From assembly GCA_023935145.1 (NCBI GenBank), contig CM043699.1, forward strand, positions 147,116,536 to 147,180,535: 64,000 nt of DNA. The letters run 5' to 3'. Below, piece by piece: positions 11,078 to 21,799 of the stretch. The notes beneath the pieces were generated by a model. The model was not told where the DNA came from. It made no database searches and saw only the letters and a list, made by a program, of their open reading frames with translations. Position 1 is the first letter of the stretch. The number at the start of each line of letters is the position of its first letter. Origin of the DNA: Bretschneidera sinensis. Taxonomy: Eukaryota; Streptophyta; Magnoliopsida; Brassicales; Akaniaceae. The position numbers and the translations under genes are program-made.

Positions 11078-12488
11078 TGATGAGTAGAAATTTACACTAG
11101 CAAGTGCACTAATCGTTCAAGTAATAAAATGATGAGTAAATATCGTTCCCAACAAGGACTGAACAAGTACTACAGAAATTATGACTCAACTCTTACTGTT
11201 ATTTGAGCAAATGAATAATTGTCGGAGAAAAGGTTACTAACAATTAACTAAAGGAAAAACAGAACGCAATATTAAATAACAGAAGATTTACACACTTTGG
11301 AATGAAGACTCTTATAAACTAACGTGCTAAGGACTCGACTTCACCTAAACCATAATTGACAAGAGTTTTGAATGGATAAGTTTCGTTTACTATGTTTTTC
11401 AAGATGATAGAATCCCCAATAAATTGGTTATCCTTATTCAGGTCTAACCACAATCTCAAGAATCATCAACTTCAAATATCCATATTCCAGGTCTATTCTA
11501 GATTAATTCAACTTAAGAAGCACTACGTTCAATGGAATTCCTTTCAGTTAAATCTCCCTATTCGGTTACGGTTTAAACGGACCACATGAACTTCCTAGAA
11601 TCCCTATTCGGTTACTCTTATTTCATTCGTGGCATGTTTTACCCTGGCTTTGCATAGATAACAATCCAACATCATATTTATTAATTCAACCATTCATAAA
11701 AGCATAGCTTCTCTATTCGATACATCACCATGCCTCAAGAAGGAATCAAACTAATAAACAACATTAAGAACAATAAAACACACTCTTTGAAAAACAAAGC
11801 AAATTCCAACTTGTCCAAATAGCACTCATGACATAGGTTTAGGATCCAACTATCCTCAACACAAAAATATCTACTCCATAATAATATTCAAACAACCCAT
11901 GTTTATATTATAAAACATCAACATAGCTAGATAAGAATAATACAAAACCGGAGAAGAATGATTTAAAAGCTTGATGCGTAGCCTCCCGGAGTGTCTCTAA
12001 CTCTCCTTTTGCATCTCCTCTCCTCCAAATTTTGTTTTCTTCTTCTAAGGCCACCCTCCCCCCTCTTGTTCAGCTAGGGTTTCAATTTATAACTTTCAAA
12101 ATCCATGGGCTGGCGCTGCAGCTTCAGGACAAATTTTTAACCCTAGTCTGGCGCTGCAGCTTCAACATCCCAGCGCTGCAGTGCCAACTTTCTGTCTAAA
12201 TCCTCTCTTTTCGTCAGCTTCCAGCGCTAAAACGCCAACATCCCGATGCTGCAGCCTTGAGTTTCTATCTCCTTTGCGCATTTTGGCCTTCTAGTGCTCC
12301 AGCAAATGTTTGCACAACAGATTTCCATGACTTAGCATTGATCATTCAACTAAAACAACTTATTAGTAAAATAAGATAGACTAAACTCAAATTTCTAAAA
12401 ACACATGCAACATAATTCTAATTCTTAAGATTAACACCAAAAACGTGCCTAAAAGCAGTATAATAACATGATTTATTTAGAGTTATCA
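11078..12488 (-). repeat. Element 1 5' LTR (complete)
   Basis: 1411 bp, TG...CA ends. In the minus sense a TATA-like ttataaatt lies near 12086-12092, and directly upstream (12111-12260) sits a cluster of GGCGCTGCAGC-like motifs. The first 133 bp in plus coordinates (11078-11210) match the other end of the element with three differences. Confidence 0.85.
12111..12260. promoter_or_regulatory. GGCGCTGCAGC motif cluster upstream of LTR TATA
   Basis: Five near-palindromic motifs in 150 bp: tggcgctgcagc (12111), tggcgctgcagc (12149), cagcgctgcagtgcc (12171), ccagcgctaaaacgcc (about 12220) and cgatgctgcagcc (about 12244). In the element's own (minus) sense they lie immediately upstream of the TATA-like box at 12086-12092. 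A regulatory role is inferred from position only. Confidence 0.5.
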
Positions 12489-12493
12489 GCTGT

Positions 12494-13911
12494 CACCTTC
12501 TCACCACACTCGACCTCCTCCTTCTGTAACAAATACTTTGCCCATACATGTTATGGCTCTGAAACTTCACACATAGTTTGTTGACATATATTGCTTTTCT
12601 ATACTACAAACTTTTCTATTTCTTACTGTTCTATATCAATCTTCCTATCTCTCTTTGCAAGAGCAAAGCTACCTGTATTGAGCAATTTCCCTTTAAGGTT
12701 GTTTGGTTCAAATTATTTAATTTATTAAGTATATTTTTTCCCCATAAGATTTGAATAATAACAGTAACTTATTTAAGTGTTATGGAAAATTTTCAATAAT
12801 AATAAACTATTTTACATGGATTCTTCACTTTATCCTGTCATACCCGTGATGGATCATTGACACTTGGACAAGGGTATGGCACTCGGACACTTCAAATTAT
12901 AGGAAATTTACCAAAAAAATATTAAAAATAGACGAGTCCGACAATCAGACACTTACTTGTATCCGACACTTATACCTGAGTCTAGATAACACAGATAAGA
13001 AAAGATGTAATGCTTTAATATGTGTATGCACAACTATACAAGTACCATAATCCTGAAAAATATGCACGTGTTGCTCAACAGGTATTTTAGAGTATTAACT
13101 AATAAATATAAATTTAATATCATAATTCAAATGACATTTAGAAACAATTAACGATAACTCGACCATTGATAAGAAAGAATCTAGATTGACATAACTAATC
13201 AAGGAAATGTTGTTTGCTATTCGATACTTGTAGGTACTGACAAAAGGTTTCATTGATATTCTGATAATCTAGTGCAATAGTCATTGATGTAAAAATTCCA
13301 TGTTTTCTACGACTCAATTTCTATTAAATATCAGATAAGTATCAATTTTGGCGCTAACACAATTCAAGAAGAATTAAAAACCGCAAACATGCATCATAGA
13401 AAGGAAAGGTTTATGAGGTGAATCAGGAAACAAAGAAAAAGTTCAACCAATGCGTTGATTCCAAAAAAGTGGATGATGATGTCCTTTATTCGGTGGCCCT
13501 CAATGGGGTCTGCTTGTTGTCTTGTTATTGAGAGAGGAATGCTGGATGGAAGAGTTTCCTTGAGTAGACAGTGGATAAAACCTGCTAAAGAAGTCTCCCA
13601 AAGTTTTGTATTACAAGGAGGACCTTCTTACGCTCAAGTTAGTGAACACTCTTAAAAAGTTGGAATGGTACAGTTTTTAGAGGTGGGGAGTTATTTCGGT
13701 AAAAGGAGAAAAATGAATAAGCTCTCTTTATTCCTCATATAATTTCTCCCTATATCTATTACTCTTTCTCTTTTTACAACAAGATGAGGGCCTCTTTATA
13801 TAGGCGTGGCGTGCTGCTGAATTCCTAAGGTTGAGCATTGTTAGACTAAGGTCTCAATGCTTAGAGCCTCACAATGGACGGCTCTTGCTACTTCACGGTA
13901 TGGTCTTCTTC
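12494..13911. repeat. 2.28 kb tandem repeat unit, copy 2, right part
   Basis: Resumes exactly where the left part stopped ('caccttctc...' after the target duplication gctgt at 12489-12493) and runs to the next unit start at 13912. Left and right parts total about 2.28 kb, so the retrotransposon inserted without loss of the unit. Confidence 0.88.
13400..13531 (+). other. Exon-like ORF in tandem unit, copy 2
   Basis: Same 43-codon open stretch as at 1768-1899. Relative to copy 1 the changes up to the putative donor are TGT/TGC, GAC/GAT twice and GCT/GCC (silent), plus GCC/TCC (Ala to Ser). Function unknown. Confidence 0.35.
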
Positions 13912-13940
13912 TTTGCTGTCCCATCATAATGGATTAATTA

Positions 13941-14106
13941 GAGGCAATTGATGGAGGTTTTTCGATTGTTTGATCGTGAGGGCAACAATTGCATCACGGT
14001 TACTGAGCTTGTGGGGTCCATGGCTAAAATGAGTTATCCCTTATTGTACAAGGAGCTATTGGATATGATCAGAGAGACTTATACGAATTTTCAAAAGGCT
14101 AACTAG
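13941..14106 (+). pseudogene. Calmodulin-like EF-hand fragment, copy 3
   Basis: The best preserved copy: one frame reads from RQLMEVF through the FDREGNN loop, VGSMAKMSYPL, LYKELLDMIRETYTNF and stops at 14104-14106. The normal fourth EF-hand (D-x-N-G-D-G) is absent, replaced by TNFQKAN-stop. There is no start codon and upstream stops are present. Confidence 0.6.
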
Positions 14107-14664
14107 AAATAGGATGATTTTGATCTTTTAAAAGTTTATATGTTGAGTTAATTTGTAAATTCCATCAATTTTTATATAATTTGTATAAGTCTTACTCAAT
14201 ACCACTAGAATTCATATATAAATATGTTATATACTTTTAGGGTTAAACTAAATATGAAATCAATTCATTTTTAAATAAACTTCACATCTAATTAGTAAAC
14301 CAAACACAACAACCTAAGTCACAATTAAATTCCATAAAAACTGTGAATTTCATCGTTAAATTACACGTATAAATAGAAATTACAAAAGAATATCACATAA
14401 AAACAGAGAACTTTTAACTTGCAATTGCTAGCCCTTCCTAAGTCACATGGACTTTTCTAATAAAGGCATTTCCCTTTTTCTTCCGGCTTATCCTTTTGTT
14501 TTTACTTATATTAACGCATTATCTATATCACTCGAGAAATAAATGCAGAAGTGAATTTCATCTCTAAGTTATGCGTACGAAGAATTTTCGTTATAATGCG
14601 TTACGTGAACCAAAATAATAACAACACTTCAAATCATCCTCGATAAGGGAGAAAGAGAGCATAT

Positions 14665-14847
14665 TTGGGAACCAAAAATCATATCAGTAACGCTTCGATC
14701 CTGATTTTTTCTCTATTATTTTTGCCCATGTTTCTTGCACATTTTTCTTCCTTGACAACCACAATGGCTATCATCTTCTCACCCCACTCGATCTCCTCCT
14801 TCTGTAACAAATACTTTGCCCATACATGTTATGGCTCAGATACTTAA
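14665..14847 (+). CDS. Small hydrophobic ORF of unknown function
   Basis: A 60-codon ORF starting with Met. The first half contains a hydrophobic run (ILIFSLLFLPMFLAHF) that could act as a signal peptide or membrane segment. It is followed by a short polar tail with three cysteines. The same frame exists in copy 1 (about 748-865), where it stops earlier, and in copy 2, where element 1 interrupts it just after TTTMAI. I recognise no family. Could be the decayed first exon of a secreted or receptor protein, or chance in AT-rich DNA. Confidence 0.25.
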   Translation: MGTKNHISNASILIFSLLFLPMFLAHFSSLTTTMAIIFSPHSISSFCNKYFAHTCYGSDT

Positions 14848-15682
14848 CACATAATTTGTTGACATATATTTCTTTTCTATGCTACAAACTTTTCTATATC
14901 TTATTGTTCTTTATCAATCTTCCCATCTCTCTTTCCAGGGGCAAAGCTACCTGTATTGAGCAATTTCTCTTTAAGGTTGTTTGGTTCAAATTATTTAAGT
15001 TATTAAGCATATTTTTTCCCCATTAGATTTGAATAATAATAGTAACTTTATAATATTTAAGTGTTATGAAAATTTTTCAATAATAATAAACTATTTTACA
15101 TGGATTCTTCACTTTATCCTGTCACACCCGTGATGGATCATCGACACTTTGACAAGGGTATGGCACTTGGACACTTCAAATTATAAGAAATTTACCAAAA
15201 AATATTAAAAATAGATGAGTCTGACACTCAAACACTTACTAGTATCTGACACTTATACCTGAGTCTAGGTAACATAGATAAGAAAAGATGTAATGCTTTA
15301 ATGTGTGTATACACAACTATACAAGTACCATAATCATGAAAAATATGCACGTGTTGCTCAACAGGTATTTTAGAGTATTATTTAATAAATATAAATTTAA
15401 CATCATAATTTAAATGACATTTAGAAACAATTAACGATAACTCGACCATTGAAAAGAAAGAATCTAGATTGACATAACCAATCAAGGCAGAGTTGTTTGC
15501 TACTCGATACTTGTAGGTACTGACAAAAGGTTTCATTGATATTATGATAATCTAGTGCAATAGTCATTGATGCAAAAATGCCATGTTTTCTGTGACTCAA
15601 TTTCTATTAAATATCAGATAAGTATCAATTTTGGCGCTAACACAATTCAAGAAGAATTAAATACCGCAAACATGCATCATAG

Positions 15683-15814
15683 AAAGGAAAGGTTTATGAG
15701 GTGAATCAGGAAACAAAGAAAAAGTTCAACCAATGTGTTGATGCCAAAAAAGTAGACGATGACGTCCTTTATTCGGTGGCCCTCAATGGGGTCTGCTTGT
15801 TGTCTTGTTGTTGA
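15683..15814 (+). other. Exon-like ORF in tandem unit, copy 3
   Basis: Third copy of the unrecognised exon-like stretch. It differs from copy 1 before the putative donor only by silent GTG/GTA and GCT/GCC changes. Confidence 0.35.
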
Positions 15815-16194
15815 GAGAGGAACGCTGGATGGAAGAGTTTCCTCGAGTAGACGGTGGATAAAACCTGCTAAAAAAATCTCCCAAAGTTTTGTATTCCAAG
15901 GAGGACCTTCTTACGCTCAAGTTAGTGAACACTTTTAAAAAGTTGGGATGGTACAGTTTTAAGAGGTGGAGAGGTATTTTGGGAAAAGGAGAAAAATGAA
16001 TAAGCTCTCTTTATTCCTCATATAATTTCTCCCTATATCTATTACTCTTTCTTTTTTTACTACAAGATGAGGGCCTCTTTATATAGGCGTGGTGTGCTGC
16101 TGAATTCCTAAGGTTGAGCATTGTTAGACTAAGGTCTCATTGCTTAGAGCCTCACAATGGACGGCTCTTGCTACTTTGCGGTATGGTCGTCTTC

Positions 16195-16774
16195 TTTGCT
16201 GTCCCATCACAATGGATTAATTAGAGACAATTGATGGAGGTTTTTCGATCGTTTGATCATGAGGGCAACAATTACATCACGGTTACTGAGCTTGTGGGGT
16301 CCATGGCTTAAATGAGTTATCCCTTAATGTACAAGGAGCTATTGAATATGATCAGAGAGACTTATTCGAATTTTCAAAAGGTGAACTAGAAATAGGATGA
16401 TTTTGATCTTTTAAAAGTTTATATGTTGAGTTAATATGTAAATTCTATCAATTTTTATATAATTTGTATAAGTCTTACTCAATTCCACTAGAATTCATTT
16501 ATAAATATGTTATATACTTTTATGGTTAAACTAAATATGAAATCAATTCTTTTTTAAATAAACTTGACATCTAATTAGTAAACCAAACACAACAACCTAA
16601 GTCACAAAAAACTGTGAATTTCATCGTTAAATTACACGTATAAATAGAAATTACAAAAGAATATCACATAAAAACCGAGAACTTTTAACTTGCAATTGCT
16701 AGCCCTTCCTAAGTCACATGGACTTTTCTAATAAAGGAATTTCCCTTTTTCTTCCGGCTTATCCTTTTGCTTTT
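16195..16774. repeat. 2.28 kb tandem repeat unit, copy 4, truncated
   Basis: Matches the first 580 bp of the unit up to 'cttatccttttgctttt'. It then switches abruptly to unrelated sequence with minus-strand pararetrovirus-like coding. Confidence 0.85.
16224..16390 (+). pseudogene. Calmodulin-like EF-hand fragment, copy 4
   Basis: Same fragment in the truncated fourth unit. A change gives a stop in the VGSMA-stop region (taaatgagt instead of aaaatgagt), so it is more damaged than copy 3. Confidence 0.55.
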
Positions 16775-17059
16775 GATAGCCATCATATTGTCTAGAGAGG
16801 AAGAAGAGATAATATAGTCCCAAGAAAGGATCCAGGGAATAGTAAAGAAAACATGAAAAAGTAATTCATGAGCATAACCTTTTTCGATATTAGAGTGAGT
16901 TCGAAAATATTGAAAAGATTCGTGGATGAGGGAAGGAGAAATGGATATATCTGAGCCAAAGAATGGCCACCAGTCAAAGATCCATTGGGGAAAATCTATC
17001 TTGCATTTTTTGTCAAAATATATGAACCAGGAATGGGTTTTTGGCATAATGAAAAACAT
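16709..17059 (-). pseudogene. Trp-rich segment of the pararetrovirus-like polyprotein, truncated
   Basis: 116 codons with FPQWIFDWWPFFG, then HESFQYFRTHSNIEKGYAHE and IPWILSWDYI, the order expected downstream of the capsid in this family. The ORF runs past the junction into tandem-repeat copy 4 (below about 16775), so its last 20 or so codons are chimeric. Confidence 0.45.
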
Positions 17060-17143
17060 ATTGAACCAGGAAATTTTATAATTATGGTAATTAAATGTGG
17101 GGAGAATAAACAGTATGGCTAATTTAGGTTTTTGAAAGCATTT

Positions 17144-17449
17144 TCAAATTTTTTTTTCTAAATTATAAGATTCAGGAGGTGTAGTGATTTTTGTTTCTTC
17201 TTGGATGATATCTTTTAATTTAATAAGATAATTCTTTTTAATAATATAGTCATCAATCTTATCAATAATATCTAATAAAAATTCTTTATGAGAAGTAATA
17301 ACATTAATGGTTTTACAGTAACAGAGTCCATCATCGCAATTACATTGCGATTCTATAGAATTATCTGATTCTGTTTCTTCTTGCATAGTATAAACTACTT
17401 CCTCATTAGAATCCGATTCTTCTTCTTTTGATTGAGAGTCGTTTATCAT
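17144..17449 (-). pseudogene. Acidic/Cys-cluster segment of the pararetrovirus-like polyprotein
   Basis: 101 codons, Glu/Ser-rich, with the compact cluster CNCDDGLCYC followed by INVIT and an Ile/Lys-rich helix. This acidic-then-Cys arrangement directly after the zinc knuckle is familiar from the same polyprotein family. It is separated from the knuckle ORF by a stop at 17474. Confidence 0.5.
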
Positions 17450-17473
17450 GATTTTGGATAATTGTTGTTTTAA

Positions 17474-18321
17474 TTAGTCATCAATATCTAACTCATTAAT
17501 TTTTTGTTTGACTTTACAATTCTTGGCCCAATGTCCAAGTCTTCCACACTTGAAACAAGCCTTAGAAGAACCTTGGGCTTTTTTATGAAATTTGGGTTTG
17601 GATTTGTAATGTTTGGGCTTATTGGGCTTTTCATTTTTTTGATAAGTCATGGGCCTTCTATAGGTCTTTTTCCTAAAGTATGTGGATTTCTTTTTGGTCT
17701 TTGAGGAAGAGGCTCTAATGGTTTCATAACCATATTGTTGGGAAAAGGATCCCAATTCCTTTTTGCTTTGGTGTAATTCTGACTTCATTTTGGCTTTTAA
17801 TTTAATATCATTACAAAGGGCTAATCCTTCATAATTAATATAACTAATGAGCTCTCCATAAGAGAGATGATCATAAGGGATAGAGCTGCCACTGACGTTT
17901 CTAATCCTTTGCCTAACTTTTTTAGTAAACATCTTGGGAAGTCTAGAAATGAACTTTTCTTTCCAATTAGAATTATTGCAATCTTTTCTGGTATATATTT
18001 TTGCAAGATAAATATCTTTATACCATCAAAAATCTTGAAGGGTTGGACAAGTAAGGTTAATAAGTGTTTCTGCTGATCTGGCAGTAAACTTTTCTGGATC
18101 TCCTAAGAAATGTTTAGTAATGGCAAAAATGATAGTTTCATAAGTATTTTCTTGTTTAATGAGAATAGTTCTGGATTGGGTGTTACCATCTTGATCTTGA
18201 ATAGTTTGGGTACTAGGAACTTCTATGTAAGCATTAATAATTTCATTGTGTTGGTTCTGAGTGAGATAATTATCCCACCAACCTTTGAGGGTCCCGGTGA
18301 ACCCAACAATAATTGCATAAG
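17474..18321 (-). pseudogene. Capsid/gag-like protein with CCHC zinc knuckle (pararetrovirus-like), broken
   Basis: The upstream piece contains GFTGTLKGWWDNYLTQ and, later, TIIFAITKHFLGDPEKF and TLINLTCPTLQDF, matching the capsid region of integrated plant pararetroviruses as I know it. A frame change near 17990 joins it to KKVRQRIRN, PYDHLSYGELISYINYEGLA and a Lys/Arg-rich basic tail. The knuckle CFKCGRLGHWAKNC (C-x2-C-x4-H-x4-C) follows. The presumed packaging role is by family only. The N-terminal end of the open frame beyond 18321 is satellite DNA and not part of the gene. Confidence 0.6.
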
Positions 18322-19257
18322 TAGCTACAATTTCTAATGCACTTTTATCTTCTTTTTTTTGTTGGCTGGTCACCTTAAAATTAAATTTAATATGATCCAA
18401 GTGAAATAATACGCTTTGGCCTAATTGAAAAATGGGATGGTAAAGAAAAATCAAAATTTGGAATAAACTGGCCATTTTCAAAGGTTATAACTAATGTTTT
18501 TTGTGCATTTTTGCTAAAATAGTTATGACAGATGTTTCATTCAAAATTTTTCCACAAACTAGGTTTTAAAAAGTTGCATCAAAACCAAACGGATCATTTT
18601 CCAAAACTGAGTCTGAAGGCCAAATTATACCATCTAGAATGTTTGCTTGTGCTAATTGAATCCTCTTCCTTTTTTCTACAATTTGTTATGCACTTTTATC
18701 TTATTTTTTTAGAGTTGGTGACATTGAACATTGAATTTAACATGATTTAAGTGAAATACGCTTTAGTTCAAGAGAAAAATTCGAAGGTCCCGAAAAATCA
18801 AAATTTTAAAGAAACTGGCCATTTTCGAAGGTTATAAGTCACGTTTTTGTGCATTTTCACTAAAATAGTTATGATGGAAATTTCCTTCGCAAAGTTGACA
18901 TGAACTAGGTTTCAAAAAGTTACATCAAACTAAAAGAGAACATTTCTGATAACTGAGCCGTGAAGACCAAATTATGTTTGCTCGTGTTAATGTAATCATA
19001 TCAATCTTTGTAATACACTTTTATCTTATTTTTAGGGCTTAGTGACCTCAAAAGTGGAATTTAACATGATTTAAGTGAAATGCACTTTTGTCCAAGAGAA
19101 AAATTGGATGGTCATGAAAAATCAAAATTTTGAAGAAATTGGTCATTTTAAAAAAGTTATAGCTAACATTTTTTGTGCATCTTTGCTAAAATATTTACGA
19201 TAGTCATTTCTTTTTAAAATTTTCCATGAACTAGGTTTCAAAAAGTTATATCAAACC
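18322..19257. repeat. About 350 bp satellite array, block A (about 3 monomers)
   Basis: Recurrent anchor atgcacttttatc at 18337, 18688 and 19013 (as atacactttt) gives steps of 351 and 325 bp. Shared phrases include 'aaaatgggatggt', 'gaaaaatcaaaattt', 'ttcgaaggttata', 'cgctaaaatagttatga' and 'aactaggtttcaaaaagtt'. The block ends where element 2 inserted after aaacc. Confidence 0.85.
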
Positions 19258-20525
19258 TGATGGAGCGATTATCTACTTAACTAATTAGGCAAATAATCGT
19301 TCTAGTTTTACTTGCAAGTGCACAAGGTCTGTGGTAGTATAGTGTGCAAGTGCGAGATCATTTCCACAGGGATTGGTGAATTTCTATTTAGAATTAGTTT
19401 CTTCAAGTTAAAAGAGAAATAGTAGTTTGTTTGTAAGTGAATAACAATAATAAGAACATAGGGCAACGATATCTACCACTAACTAAGGTTTCAATGCTCT
19501 AGCCTTATCATGAATATCTAATGGTTGCCAACCTAAGGGCTTGGTACACACCTTAGGCTATTGATCTCCCTATGCAACGAGTTAGGCATGGTGTATACTC
19601 TAACTCTTTTCTCTCTTAAGGGATTCAACATGGGTGTATACTGAGTTGTTCCTTAAGAGAGCATAAAGATTGTGGAGATCGGCAACCACACAGGACCTAG
19701 GGCTTGGTCTGCTCCCGGTTTCCCATGTTGATTAACCCAGGAATCCGGTGTGGATATCCCTTGTTACTAATGTCAAACTCAGGACTCGGTCATCCAAATT
19801 GATTCGACTAACCTATCCATACCACATGCATACGTTGATCAGGTATATACATATGAGGAATGTAAATATAAACAGGTATTAATCAAGTTAAATACTCTAA
19901 CAAGGCTATGGTAAAGATAATCAATGAATAAATATGCGGTAAAGCATAACTAGGGCTTTAATCTAGCCCTATAGGTGTTTAGTTACACATACTAAGTAAA
20001 ATAAACATGCTAAACATAATTAACTAAAAATAGAAAACTAAAACCGAAGAAGACTTGGGAAATGAGTCGTCAATTCCTCTCCTAAGCTTTCTACTTCGAG
20101 TCTAGAACAAAAGGTCCATGTTATGTGTTTTACAGGGCTATTTATAGGGTCTTCATGGTGTCCTGAAACCCTAATTCCATTTTGGAGTCGAAAGATATAT
20201 TTCCAATTCTGGCTCTGCTGGGAGTAATTGCGCTCGAGTGTATGCGGGATGCGCTCGATCGCATGTGTGCGCTCGAGCCTTCTTCAAATGCGCTCGTGTA
20301 TTTTCATGCTTGATCATAAGGGAGGTGCGCTCGAGTGCACCTTGCTGGAGGACAAAACTTCACTTTTTGCTTCTAACAACTCCATTTTTTTTTTATCTTT
20401 TTGTCCAAGTCCTGTGAAAAACACATAAAACACAAAAATGAAGTACAATCTACTAAAATAGATAAGTAAAGAGTCTAACAAGTGTAAATTAAGGGGCTTA
20501 AATATGACTATTTAAGTACTTATCA
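19258..20525 (-). repeat. Element 2 3' LTR
   Basis: 1268 bp, starts tgatggagcg and ends acttatca. In the minus sense a TATA box (ccctataaatag, 20138-20149) lies downstream of a cluster of GCGCTCGAT-type motifs (20226-20340). Confidence 0.9.
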
Positions 20526-20537
20526 CACCCTCAAACT
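20526..20537 (-). other. Polypurine tract of element 2
   Basis: Minus strand agtttgagggtg directly abuts the 3' LTR start tgataagt. The equivalent agtttggggtg precedes the 3' LTR of element 4. Confidence 0.65.
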
Positions 20538-21799
20538 TACATATTGCTAGTCCCTTAGCAATACAAAACCAAAGACTATGTTGAAACAAAATTTTAAAGA
20601 TAAATTCATTTTCATGATACTCAAAAATTTAGGTTGTGCATAAAACCATGATAACCGTTCATGAGTAAGCTTATAATAAAAACAAATTTTGGATTGCAAA
20701 AGGACTTTTAAAAGTTTAATGTTACCCACCTAAGGTTGGCTTAAGGCATCGCAAGTTTGATTTGTGTGTGATGAATTAGCACATATGAGATGGGGCTTCC
20801 ACATAATTTTGGTGTATAGTGTTTCGGTTCCCAAACTGTTCAAATTTCTTATCAAAGAGAACAAAATGGCATAATACTTGCTTCTTTTTTTATTTTCTTT
20901 TATCATGCGATCTTTGCCATGTTGAGTTCCATCGAGCTTTCTATTTAACCCTTGTAACGAGTGTTTGGCCAATGACTCCCAAACCAGATGGTTTTAGGGC
21001 ATTAGGTGTAAATACACCCCTAAGGACTTATTAGCTCGAGTCAAAAAGGCTACAGAACTAACAGGTGTTTAATGCTTCTTAATGAAACTTCCACCTTTTG
21101 ATGTGAACACTCAATGCTTATTGAGGCAAGAGGCCCAGTTACTCAGTGGAAAGTTGGTTTTTGGAAGCTTTTTGATTTTTCTTTTTGCATGATGAACATT
21201 TTTATTTTATTTTTCTTATGCCAAAGGGTTCTTTTTAACAAGTTATCCAATTACAATTTAGGTCATGGAAACATATAAAATAATTATATGTCATACCCCA
21301 CACAAATGCGTGCTAAATGTGCTCGTGCAACTTTAAATCCAACTTTGTAAAATTCCTAATACAAGACTATGTGTTCTAGCTTATAAGTTTACTAATGAGG
21401 TGTTATCAAATTTTTAAATCAACCAAAATTTTTGTTTACCCATTGATCATGCATCTATCTTTCTAAAAAAACTGGGACTTAGTGTGTGCATGTGTTGTTT
21501 CAAGGGCTTTTCAAGTACGTGTGTGATAATATCTAGTATCTCCCACTACCCCCAAACTTAAAATGCACATTGTCCCCAATGTGTGTGGCATGGAATGATT
21601 TGACCTGGGAGATGGAGAACTAGGTTGCTTGCTTGCTTGTACACATCCCCAAACTTGAACTGGATGCACGCACTAAGTACCTGACAAAGGAAAACAAACA
21701 TTGTTTCAGAAAATAAAATATAAATAATAGATATGTAAATATGACTATAATTAAAAGAAAAGTACTAAATAGAAAAGATATGTCTGGAGGTGCCTCCCA
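20538..21799 (-). other. Element 2 3' noncoding region
   Basis: No coding. Collinear in inverted orientation with 38690-39870 of element 4: shared phrases include the 'gacaatgtg' pair near 21570 and the 'gtgtctttacaccta' block. This supports elements 2 and 4 as one family. Confidence 0.6.

Larger units (their letters stand above)
3134..12488 (-). mobile_element. Element 1: Athila-like Ty3/gypsy LTR retrotransposon
   Basis: Ends in TG...CA and is flanked by a 5 bp target duplication with one mismatch (gctat 3129-3133, gctgt 12489-12493). Reading on the minus strand: 5' LTR (11078-12488), primer binding site, gag with CCHC knuckle, protease, RT, RNase H, integrase, an extra ORF3, long 3' noncoding DNA, and a stub of the 3' LTR. 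The PBS (TGGCGCCGTTGCTGAGG) and the extra ORF after pol are typical of the Athila/Tat group. Several stops and frameshifts make it non-autonomous now. Confidence 0.9.
13912..16194. repeat. 2.28 kb tandem repeat unit, copy 3
   Basis: A complete uninterrupted unit of 2283 bp with all the landmarks of copy 1. It is the best copy for deriving a consensus. Confidence 0.9.
16775..18321 (-). mobile_element. Degenerate pararetrovirus-like (Caulimoviridae-like) fragment
   Basis: Three minus-strand coding pieces are collinear with one part of the polyprotein of plant endogenous pararetroviruses: a capsid-like piece (18321-17474) ending in a CCHC knuckle, an acidic piece with a Cys cluster (17449-17144), and a Trp-rich piece (17059-16709). 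RT, protease and movement domains are not seen. It is bounded left by tandem-repeat copy 4 and right by satellite. An LTR-retrotransposon gag of similar build is an alternative. Confidence 0.55.

Noticed and set aside
20228..20428. ORF with MRSS-type repeats, also at 27573-27770
   Set aside because: Again the GC-rich LTR motif array translated; no protein family and located in U3 of the LTR.
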